A stretch of 64,000 nucleotides of DNA from Homalodisca vitripennis. Lineage: Eukaryota; Arthropoda; Insecta; Hemiptera; Cicadellidae. Location: positions 46,375,001 through 46,439,000 of the forward strand of contig NC_060214.1 of the NCBI RefSeq assembly GCF_021130785.1. The letters run 5' to 3'. Position 1 is the stretch's first letter. Each line of letters begins with the position of its first letter. The notes beneath the pieces are model-generated. The model did no database searches. It saw nothing but the letters and a program-made list of their open reading frames with translations, and had not been told where the DNA came from. The position numbers and the translations under genes are program-made. Below, piece by piece: positions 39,251 to 49,530 of the stretch.

Positions 39251-39409
39251 TTATCTGGACTTTGACATTTGAGGCGGCGTCAGCACGTCCAAGAGCAGAC
39301 TCTTGCATTGCTGATAGCCCCAGTCGCTGACCTGACAAGTGTAGCGTCCTTTATCCAGCACGTCAGCACTCTCCAAACTCAACAGCGCTTCTGATAGTAA
39401 TAATATACG
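39251..39409 (-). other. Exon-like Ig-domain segment, inverted copy
   Basis: The minus-strand sequence after a possible acceptor (CACCTCCCCAG) is open for about 52 codons to a TAA at 39251-39253. It reads ALLSLESADVLDKGRYTCQV and then SDWGYQQCKSLLLDVLTPP. DxGxYxC followed by a strand ending before a Pro-Pro linker is the pattern of the C-terminal half of an Ig domain. DNA similarity to 37586-37725 extends a little past the stop, so a genomic duplication is more likely than retroposition. No good donor is seen near the domain end; CAG-GTCAGC after RYTCQ is an alternative. It could be a true exon on the minus strand or a relic. Confidence 0.45.
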
Positions 39410-41083
39410 CTGGGGAGGTGTCATGTGCGTTTTTGTGGTTTACTGTAATCACAAAAGCAAATTTAAGGAATGAAAAAATCATACAATAATAATTTGTTTA
39501 CAAACCAAGAACTTAACTTAATTCGTCATGACTTACAAGGCTGTTTTAGATCCACTTTGACAAGCATAACATAAAAACAGTAGGTGACAGTTTTTATTAT
39601 ACTGTTTAAACAAGGGATTACTTTTCCAATGCTAGGATTAATCTATGTAAAGTGGGAGACTCAGGTAGATTAAATAGTAAATAATTGAAAGGTAGCAATC
39701 AAATTTATTTTGCACAGCTCTAGCGTTGGACAAAAGAAAAATCTGAAACTGTCTCCCACACCTTACTCAACTTCATCCAATTTAACTAATATATAAAAAC
39801 TGAGATATATTTTTTAGTTGTAAGTAACAGGCATATTCCTTGCTGTAATATGTCAAATCATAATTGTAGTGGTATTAAACTTATCTATAATTGTTATTAT
39901 TATAACTTAAAGTAAACGTTAGCAGCATTACACAAAAAGTTATAAACGTTATAACGGAAAAGTGTTTTATGTGCATGCTTTTGTCGAAAGTTGTTAATTG
40001 TTTGCTCGCAAGATATATTATGAGCTGTTTGGTTGCTAAAAATTGTCAGGTCTGACTTTGTGTTCTGACATGTGAATCAAGACACTAACTTATCAGTTAG
40101 TGTGTGTTAGTGTATTGAATCTTGTTTGTAAACCGAAGTTAGCTACTAATTCTGTTGTGTAACAGGATTAGATCCTCTAGGCGCGGCAACTTTAGGCGTT
40201 AAATTTGGCGATTAGTCTCTGTTAGGCGTGGTTTACTGCAAGTTGTAGTTCCAACTGCTCAAGTAGATTCATGTTGGGTTATATAACATAACATATCTAA
40301 CACACACAGATACACACTGTTACAGTTATATATAACTTCTAGAAATAGAATAAATAGTTCTAGTTATGCGTTTTTACTATTCCAACGTTAATCAAAAACT
40401 TTTTCTACTTAGCTGAAAAATGGTGGCATACGTAACAACCTCATTATGTTAACAACTACATTCTGGCTACGTAGCATGAGGCCAATTAAATATTCCCGAC
40501 CGGTACCGCACTGATTATAATTGTGTGATCAGCCTGATTGTAGACGTGCCTCAGTTGCAAAACTATAGTATTTTTCAAAATAAAATCTCTGAGAAGTCTA
40601 TCTTAAATGTAAAATGTTTAAATTTGTATTTTTTTAATTGTTTCTGTATGTTTTAATTCAAACCTTGCATATTAAGTTTCTGTACCTTACACTATTCTAT
40701 AAAATAGATTTAAAATGAAATTTTATTATTTCTCTTAAAATATTTGACCCGGCTCAGCCTGAAGAATTCAGAAAATTATTCGACAGCTGAAATACGAATC
40801 ATTCCATTCTTTTTTTAAAGAATTTTGGTATATTCAGGACCTAAAAACATTATATACAGAAATAATTGATTTCTAAAAACTTTTAGGAGATGTTACAGCC
40901 AATCTAGAACACTGTTTACTGTCTCACAAGTTAATACATTTCGAAACTAGAATGTTGGTTTCAATGCCCTCCTTGATGGAATGAATGACCTACCGGCCGT
41001 AGGAACTGAAACAATGTCTCAATTAAATCGGAATTAAAAATAATAACTTTTAATTGTGGATCACTTAATTAAATTCTCTCTAG

Positions 41084-41198
41084 CCCTCCTCTCGAGATCA
41101 CGAAGCGCAGTCACAAACTCAACTCCAGCGTGGTCGTCCTAACCTACCACCGGCTCAAGGAGTTCCAGCCACAGTGCTACTGTCAGCTGCTGGAATCA
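41084..41198 (+). other. Exon-like island, possible receptor ectodomain segment
   Basis: A good acceptor (AAATTCTCTCTAG, ending 41083) is followed by an open, GC-richer stretch. It encodes PPLEITKRSHKLNSSVVVLT, then YHRLKEFQPQCYCQLLES. The codon composition differs from the AT-rich surroundings. NSSVVVLTYHRL could belong to the GAIN region of an adhesion G-protein-coupled receptor, which would agree with Ig-like and membrane-like islands on the same strand. This is weak inference from pattern only, and no strong splice donor is visible. Confidence 0.3.
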
Positions 41199-41779
41199 GT
41201 TAGGACTTTTAAATTATACTTTTATTTTCCTTCCATTACATTGTATACGATAGATTATTGTGACTAGCTAAACATTAGCGATAATTGACAAGTTCTTGTT
41301 TATGGTCTGTCTGTCTATCCTCACATACGAACAGTGAAAACATCTGTAAACGTCTATATTGCATGCTAGCTAAAAATGTACAAAATATTTTAATAACAGG
41401 AATGAAATTTGCATGAAATATTACAAAAAGAATATTAATATAAGATTTGAAATTTTTTCTCTATAGAGTTTCAGTAAAATACACTTAACTGGATTTATTT
41501 GCGAGAATTTACCTAACAGTTGCTAAACATGAACTTTTATTTTGATTAGTATCTAAATGAAACCAATTTCATGACTTACTCGGCGCACTTTAGTTACGTT
41601 GTTTACGTTATAATTCTATAATTCTTTTGATGTAGTTAAGATATGTGAAAACTACATTGCATTCTAATTAATCTTAAAATATTTAATTTTTACTTTTTAA
41701 AAGTACATGTGAAACGTGGTTAAGGCTTCTATGATATATAAACTATACCCCACAGAGTCTTATGTAATGTATAACTAAA

Positions 41780-41803
41780 AGATATATATATATATATATA
41801 TAA
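41780..41803 (+). repeat. (AT)n tract at the probable 3' end of the truncated LINE
   Basis: About 11 AT units, next to TTTATTTATTTATACATA read on the minus strand. It may be the simple-repeat tail of the CR1-like element. Confidence 0.6.
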
Positions 41804-41963
41804 TATGGTATGTATAAATAAATAAAGAAACATGCCTTTTATTTCAAGCGATTATCAGATACATCTGTTTTTCATAATAACTCACGTCAACATGATACAA
41901 TATATTTTAGACACTAAACTTATTTAAAACAATTAAAAGTACAAAGTTAAAAGTATAAAACGT

Positions 41964-43075
41964 TCACTCCAGTGAAAAGAGGTGCTTCTTTAGCTGAAGT
42001 TTAAAATGGCGACCTTTAAGCAATTTAAGGTCACAAGGGAGACCGTTGTACAACTTTGGACCAAAATGGGAAAATCCCCTTCGACCATTCTCCAACCTCA
42101 CTTTATTAAAGTGAAGTTGGTCACTCTGCCGAGTGTTGCGGCAAACGATCTCAGCACGACAGCACAGCCTTTCTGCCAGTACCGCTGGAACAGTACATTG
42201 TTTATAAGGCAGCAAGTCTGCATCCTACACACGGCATCCATGGTCATGAGTCCTGCAGCATCTCGAAAGGGTGACACGTGATCTCTTCGACAGAGCCCGT
42301 ATACAAAACGAATTGCAGTGTTTTGCATTCTTTGAATTCGTTCTGCGTCTTCCTTTGAGATGCTATTGCCGTATGCAGGAAAACAGTAATAAAAAATTGG
42401 CAACACGACAGACAGGACAAGACGCAGCTTAACGGACTCTGGAAGGGTGGATCTCAGCGTATACATGCCTCGCAGTCTCCCCAGTGCTCTCTGAGAAACC
42501 CCAGTGCTCAGAGAGAAACCATGGTCAGAAAACCCCAGCCCACTGTCCAGCACAACGCCAAGCGTCTTTACAGTGTCACTTACACTCAAGTTTTCATCGC
42601 CAATCCTGATTTGCACGTTGCTCTCTTTGATACACTGCACCTGAGCCGCTGATGCTATGTAGAGAACCGTGCATTTTTTAGCGTTCAGCTTAAGACCATG
42701 TCTCCCCGACCACACTCGCATGCTCTCCAAATCTGAATTTACGTTAGTAATAGCCTCCTCCAACCCATTTAACCCAAATGGCATATGCAACTGGCAATCA
42801 TCGGCATACAGATGGACTTTGCAGTGGCGCACACAGTTGTCCAGATCTGATGTGTACAATGTGAAGAGTACCGGGCCTAGACATCTTCCTTGCGGGACGC
42901 ACCTAGCTTTCACCAGAGGAGAAGAAGTCGTTGTACCCATCCTCGTCATCTGTTGCCTCTCAACAAGATATGACCTAAACCAGTTTAGTGCATTATACCC
43001 GAAACCAAGAAACTTCATCTTTGCAAGCAATAAAGAATGGCTGATTGAGTCAAAAGCCTATGAGTAGTCAAGCAT
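41964..43075 (-). pseudogene. Reverse transcriptase pseudogene (CR1/Jockey-group ORF2 fragment)
   Basis: The longest open piece is 42098-43030 (310 residues). It shows FRSYL, a motif B region VPQGRCLGPVLF (the usual PQGS reads PQGR), motif C YADD, and a motif E-like LGVVLDSGL, followed by a C-terminal region with ISKEDAERIQRMQN. Just upstream, motif A reads LDYS-stop-AFD: a TAG at 43058-43060 replaces the usual Lys codon. Near 42150-42215 the frame changes, and the true C-terminus continues in 41964-42215 with GRRGFSHFGPKLYNGLP and KKHLF just before the stop. A stop, a frameshift and a missing N-terminal half make it non-functional. The family assignment rests on motifs recalled from CR1-like elements. 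Confidence 0.85.
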
Positions 43076-44103
43076 GACTAGTGAACTACACCGGCCTCCG
43101 TCCCTAGTGAACTATTGCCTTGGCGACCTAAATCCCTAGTGTATAAGGATAACGTATGTGTTCTATCAAAGAAATATTATTTCGATAAAGGGACATAACT
43201 TAATTTCAGAGATTCGATTACATTTTCTGTTTATCAATGTAGACATGGGCGGAGATTACACTTAGCAAATAAGACTTACCAAGGTTTTAATAAGGTCCAT
43301 GTTCATTGTAAAATAAGGTTTAATAAGGTTTCAGAATTCTTATAATCGTAATTGCATTTCTCCTTGTTGAATAGGTACACTTAAATATCTTAATAATTAT
43401 TTACTTATCATTCATTTGGGTATCTTATAACCCAAACTATGGCGTATGGTTTTTATTAAAAACTAGGCTTCAGTAACTCCTTAATGCCGAATATATCTTG
43501 TGAAATTAACAAAATAACAAAATTCCTCTTGCAAAAAGTTATATAAGTAATGACTCAGTATTGTATTTATTAGTTTATGTCAGTAATGAGTGTTTTTAAA
43601 TTTCCATACATAATTAATATGGCCTTATGTACAACGAACAAATATCAAAATGGTGTATGAATATTACAGGATTAATATGCTTTACTTACAATAAACTTAC
43701 TTACTGTGGCTAGTAAGTTAGTTTAATGTAATACTTCAGCATGTTTAAACTGTAAGTAAATTATTTACTACTTTAACAACGATAATTATTTTAAACTTTA
43801 CATTTTTATTTCAACCCGTTTGTTATAAGTAAAGTTGTATCCATGACTTCATAAAATACTAGTCTACAAATGAGCAAATAAGACGATCTAGAAACTTAGG
43901 ACATATTAATATGTTGTTTCATGAAATCTTTTGTAGTGACCTATAAGTTTCAGTGACCTATAAAATTTCGTATCATAAAGTTTGAAGAGAACTGAAAATT
44001 ACATTTAGATTAATATAGGTGTTCAGGCTATTACTATGTTTCTTTAGAGGTTTATTTATGTCCATACTAATTAATCACATTGTAAAACATGAGTCCCAGA
44101 GCA

Positions 44104-44317
44104 ACCCAGAAGGATATCTCCGCGAGTGTCGCTGGTCGGCTGTGATTGATGTCTGGAACACTCGCTTCTCACACTGTCCTTACTAGTGCTGCGCTGGTAC
44201 CGTCACAGCAACTGCCAGCTGTTCCTCAAGCTACAGTGCTGTGCCGCCACTTTAGACGCTATGGCCTTCTTCTTTGCTACCAGCCAGAACCTCCTTTACC
44301 TCAGCACACTGAATGTG
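44104..44317 (+). pseudogene. Exon-like island, possible membrane-spanning receptor segment
   Basis: The GC-rich island reads YLRECRWSAVIDVWNT in one frame (44114-44161). From about 44159 another frame reads LLTLSLLVLRWYRHSNCQLF followed by LKLQCCAATLDAMAFFFATS, ending in TAG at 44318-44320. Together these look like a juxtamembrane segment, one hydrophobic helix, a basic loop and part of a second helix, broken by a frameshift near 44160. That pattern would fit the first helices of a seven-transmembrane receptor. A third frame is also open over 63 codons, so the choice of frame is not certain. Not recognised by name. Confidence 0.35.
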
Positions 44318-44919
44318 TAGTTACTGGATTTATTTGAACAATTTACCTATTCAAATATTCATTATGATGGAAACGTAGTTATCAAGCGGATCAGATACCA
44401 AAAATTCAGGTATGAAATACAAGTTCCATCCATGTATGAGTGTATGAATACAATCAGTTCTGTTGTCTCGATAATCTGGATTCATAGTTGTCACCTTTTA
44501 GAACCATAGAACCACGATACTTGAGTCAAAACTTCTTATTATCCAGCAGTAAATAAGTGATAAAAGATCCACGTTGATCAGACGTAACATCTGTAAAGAT
44601 ATAAGAGTTAGCAATTACGTAATATGGATTTCCGTACTATTATGGATTTTTTAAAGCATATGAAACAATAGAAGCCTAACAGCTTTATACTATAAATAGT
44701 AATGTTTTTAATAATGCCAAACTTTGTATAAGACTACCTAAAATTCCTCCTAATATACACTTTAATAGGTCAACTGTTAACTAATCTCTCATCTGAATAA
44801 GATTTGAACGTGTAAAACGCTAACCGTTCAGGATTATATTTAATATTTTGTAAAAAAGCTATAGTATGACTTAAATATGCAGTGTGAGTTAAAAGTGTGG
44901 ACACACTCTCTTTTTTTAT

Positions 44920-45640
44920 AGATACAGATGGAGGGAAAGAACTCGGGACACCTGTCTAGGAAACAAAAGTGAACTTATTCGTCACTGTTACATATTTGCC
45001 CGTTTCCCTAAAATGGGATGTTGAGGAGGTGGCTAAAAACTTTTTAATGCAAAGACCCATTAAGTGACACCTTGTTTGAAATGTCTTGATAAAAAAAACT
45101 CAACCCTGTAAAAGTAGCAGCTAGTAAAAAGCATGGATGGATCCTGCTCAGCCTTTAATGGACAAAGATAGAAAAATAAAACTCAAGACACCCCGCTGAA
45201 AAACAAAAGCGAACCATTTCTCCAAAATACAAAATGAGCCTTTTGAAGGGCAGGTTAACATTTTTAAATGTAAAGTTACAGTACACTGGTAATTACAATA
45301 ACGTAACCAATGATAGGGCTGCAACTTATTAACCTGAGTTCTTTTAATTTCAGAAGTTCAAACTGCTGTCCCAGGACAGTTTTACAATATCTAAGCCTTT
45401 GTAGATATTTGCAACGGCATGCTGTATGGATTAAACTTTTGAGATCAAGATGGCATTTTTCGCCACTTCAAAGTCCAATGCGGTGTAGCCATGAGGGTTT
45501 TTAGAAATAAGAAGAGGCAAATATTCATTCCAAGGACCGTAAAAATGTCCATGTAAAATTTCAGTACAATCGGTTATATAGTTTGTGAGTGAAAACAAAA
45601 CAAACAAACAAACAAAGACACTTTCCCATTAATAATATTA
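44920..45640 (+). repeat. Degenerate repeat pair and CAAA-tailed repeat
   Basis: 44925-45055 and 45165-45280 are two diverged copies of one sequence (shared GGACACC / AGACACC, GAAACAAAAGYGAAC, TTTTTAAATGTAAAG-like blocks). Downstream, AAAACAAACAAACAAACAAA (about 45595-45614) is followed by a GACACTTTCCCATTAATAAT tail. A (CAAA)n run followed by such a tail is common at the ends of arthropod interspersed repeats. No gene. Confidence 0.5.
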
Positions 45641-45834
45641 TAAGGATGATGAGGAAAAATATAAATTTGACTCAGCTACTCATAGTTAATGGTGTGATTT
45701 GGAATTCTCTCTGACGAAGGTAATTGTCATTTATTAGGTAGCATTTAAACAAGCAATGCCTAAAAGTACTAATCAACAACGCGTATCGCAGAAATTTCAT
45801 TCATTGTTTTATTATGGCAGTTAAAATTATGATA

Positions 45835-46841
45835 GTCATTTTATTCTCAACCCGTTAGGTTTAAATAATTTTTTATTTCATACCACTGAATAGTTAAGGT
45901 AGGCTATATTCCAACTTAAAAAATTAGAATTTTTCTCCATACACCTTAGGTGAGTTAGTTCTGAAAGATAAACATTCTAAGCTACTCGGTAATCCACGGA
46001 CCTGGTCTGACTACGGTTAACCATGTTGTTTTACTCAATAACATGTTTTTCGTAAATTTTCAGAGAATATATACTTGTTACATGGTGTATAAATAATAAA
46101 ATGGACTATCACGAATTTACTTGTAAGTGGAAACATGTATAGAATAAAAATTGGTAACTTTTTTAAACCCAGGTGCATTTACAAATTAAGAAATAAAACA
46201 TTATTATTGTAGAATGATTTATTAACGAGAATGAAATCCCTAAGCCAAATATTAAGACTTTAATTATTAGTTTTCCGGGTTTTGATAAAAAAAACAATTT
46301 TTTGTATTGGTTTTGAAAAACAAGGCTAAAACTTTTGTTACGAAATACAGCGACATAACAAAAATCAGTACGTCTGCGAGGTGTAGTAAACTAAAATCTC
46401 AGCTATTATGTTATATTATAATTAACATTAAATCATAAATATTTTCCATAATCACTTAATATTTATTAAGATCGTATAAATGTATATAATATTGGTACCT
46501 TCCGCAGGGAAAAAAACTTTCACATCACTTACTTTCTTACCTTTCTTTTTAAGAAATAGTCATAATTTTGAATATTGTTTTAGATTATATTCAGAAAGAG
46601 GTTATCCGTGAAGTTATATGGTAATGATAAATTCTATTCATAAAATATAACATACATAAATATTATTAGACCAGGTCCGTGGATTACCGAGTAGCTTAGA
46701 ATGTTTATCTTTCAGAACTAACTCACCTAAGGTGTATGGAGAAAAATTCTAATTTTTTAAGTTGGAATATAGCCTACCTTAACTATTCAGTGGTATGAAA
46801 TAAAAAATTATTTAAACCTAACGGGTTGAGAATAAAATGAC
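45835..46841. mobile_element. DNA element with identical 174-bp terminal inverted repeats
   Basis: The left arm 45835-46008 and the reverse complement of 46668-46841 are identical over 174 bp on reading base by base. Both ends begin GTCATTTTATTCTC and are flanked by TA (45833-45834 and 46842-46843), suggesting a TA target duplication. The 659-bp middle has no open frame, so this is a non-autonomous, MITE-like element. TA targets suit Tc1/mariner or another TA-specific superfamily, but I do not recognise the end sequence. The identity of the arms points to recent insertion or to gene conversion between them. Confidence 0.85.
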
Positions 46842-49119
46842 TATTAATTGAAAACCTCCTACTTATTATAAAATGCAAACTTAGTAAAAAAATATTTTTA
46901 TAGTTTTCACAATCGCAAATTTTAAAATAGCATATATTATTCAAGCATAGCATTCTATTCGTAACTCTGAAAGATAGATTTAATTTTAATAAAAATTACT
47001 CTATTTAACTCAAAATGTATGCTTGTTTAACAACTATTAGATAAAAATACATAACGTCACTCAGTTATAGCAGATTTACACCACAATTACCTTAAGTAAA
47101 TAATTTTAAACATGTCTACGTTTCTAACAATTTCTACTAGTAATTTCAAACAAAGGCTTAAAAGCGCATAGGAGATATTTTGACCATGAGTTATCATAAC
47201 ATAAGTTATTGTAAGATGTATTTGCTTTGTAACCTGATTCATTTTAAGTAGAGACTTGTTTTTTAATAATATTTATAAAATTAATATAATGTAGTTTTGT
47301 AACTCTTATTCCAACTAGAAATGTGTGTTTTTTTTAACAAATTTGTACGACACTACTTAATTAAATCCGGACAAGAACTGAGTACGCAAAACTTGCTTCT
47401 AAATTAGACGCCTTGTTGTATAAATAAACTTTGTGTTGGGTCAGAAATAAACCACTGTATTTTAACAAGCTCGGTGCAGTTTTAATGACGCCCTGCAGTA
47501 AAATGAAGCTTAACAAAAGTGGGATGAGAGTTCCCAATTCAGGTTGGTTTTTTTTTATTAATTTGTAGTTTGAAACTTTAGCCAGATTCTCTCAAATATA
47601 TTAATACATTGATTAAAACTAGTTATTTTACTTATACTTATAAATATTAACAGCATTATTTGTGTTGATAATTTTAATGAGAATTATTGCACAGCTTTAA
47701 TAAAATACAGCATTTTATTGTTTCATTCCATTATCAAAATGTTTATAAACATAGTTTTCAGTTTTTGTAGGTTATATTAGTTATATTAGGCACATTTTAA
47801 TATTTTGGTTCACAAGTCTATTGATCGTTTATCCTAATTGCTTTAACAGTTGAGTCAAATAGTATATACAAATATTAATGACTTTTCTCCAAGGCTATAA
47901 GTGCATTTCTGGTCATATTAATATAGATATAGACAAGTATACGCTTATGGGAAGGTTTAAATTATAATTATAATTAATAGGCACTATAATAATTTTCTAC
48001 AAGGACTATTATAATTGTCAAGCTTTTGTTACTAAGTTTACACTTAAAACATGAGGAAAAACATAGTATTTGTAAAATCATGTGACCATATAGTTAAGTC
48101 GTATAACTTTACTGTTCATCTAGTAACTAAAATACATAAGAATGTATCTTAGTTATTGTGAAATGTGTCATATAATGTTAAAATAATTGAATGGTGGTTA
48201 AATATTTAGAATGTTTGTTTTCTTAAGAAAAGAGTATAAGTGAAAATCATAGACATAGTCCTATAATGGCATTTGTCCTTTTTCAGGAGTGCCAGGATAA
48301 TTAAGAAGACTTCAAGCGAAATAATCAATATTAAACTTTAGCGCAATCTTACGTTGTAGTAGGCTCGTTAGTTTACCGGAACTTGTATTTGAAACTGATG
48401 TAAACCCTTACTAATTTAATGGATACAAACGTTAGTTTGTACCCATTACTAGTCTGTCGCGAGATATTTCAATAAAAATATATTCTAAGTGATATAGAAG
48501 GAATTCCGCATACCGCTACTGAAGCTTGTCACAAAGTATACTAAAAAATTACCTTTTCGTCTTCCTAAGGGTTGTAAATATGCTTATTTTATTACGTGTG
48601 TGTCTAACTGTCAACAGGACATGTAGAAAATTAAATATAGATTTATATACTATAAATATAGAGCTATATTGATTTCCAATTTAGCATGCTTAGCGAAGCC
48701 TGTTACGCGACTCGTCGTAATGGTTTTGTCTCAAAATTACTTCAAAATAAAATATTGCACAAATCATCAAAGACTCAATTAAACCTTTTGCAATAGTTCC
48801 TTAAATATTCTCCTTCTTTAGTGCCCATAGCTTCTGAGGCACTCTTCTTATACGTGTCCTATGCCCTTTTCCCCTCTCATTAGTAGGATTTTGTTGAGAA
48901 TTCCACGGTAACGATTTATCTAAAACATTTATGACGGGAATAATTTCTATACTATAAGAAAGGGATGTATAAAAATCTTTGGTAAATAAAACCGTAAAAA
49001 AACTATGCATAGATTAGACAAAAGTTATTTGCATAAATGTTTTTTTTTACAATAATTACCATTTAATATGAAAGATTTTTAAAGTATTTAAGAATTACGC
49101 AACAGGGGTCACTTCTGGC
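46842..49119. other. AT-rich sequence, apart from repeat E
   Basis: No gene recognised. A small hairpin lies at 48419-48448 (GGATACAAAC / GTTTGTACCC around GTTA). Confidence 0.5.
47350..47530 (-). repeat. Dispersed repeat E, copy 2
   Basis: An inverted partner of 16940-17110, about 30 kb away. Confidence 0.8.
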
Positions 49120-49530
49120 TAGTTTATGCCCTCCTGGTTGAACCCACACTGGGAACAGCAAAAACCGATGTGTCATTTAAATCTGGGCAACCTCATCGAT
49201 GTCCAGGAGCGGCACATCACTAACCGCAAATGTCGATATTCTGGTGTGCAAGGCTAACTCGATAGATCTAGTCTACTGTGGGAGATGACTGTTGGAGTTT
49301 GACGGATTTGCTCGGTCCCCACAGTTTTCCCATGGCGTGAAAATAATAAATGTAGTCAACATAGTAATTGGCAATGTTTCTTGCTGGACTAGACACAAGG
49401 CCGTGCCACGCTCTGCCTGCTTTTACTGGAGAGGCTGGTTCAGTGCTGAATTCCCCTTTATCCGAGAGGACATGACTTAATATTAGTGCCTTAAATAATT
49501 CCTCATGGATCTTAACAGAATGCGCCCCCT
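49120..49530 (+). repeat. Dispersed repeat F, copy 2, in a GC-richer island
   Basis: This island is clearly less AT-rich than its surroundings. Its 49165-49325 part matches 15315-15460. Frames are open only for short distances on both strands, and I recognise no protein. Confidence 0.5.

Larger units (their letters stand above)
41780..43090 (-). mobile_element. 5'-truncated CR1/Jockey-group LINE fragment
   Basis: A minus-strand piece of a second, unrelated LINE. It holds the reverse transcriptase from motif A onward, the C-terminal region and a 3' UTR that runs to an (AT)n tract near 41782-41802. The 5' boundary is near 43090, where similarity to a reverse transcriptase fades. No target-site duplication was recognised. 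Loss of the 5' end is the usual result of incomplete reverse transcription. Confidence 0.8.

Noticed and set aside
42669..43067. 132-codon plus-strand frame
   Set aside because: It lies opposite the reverse transcriptase of the truncated LINE and has no features of its own.
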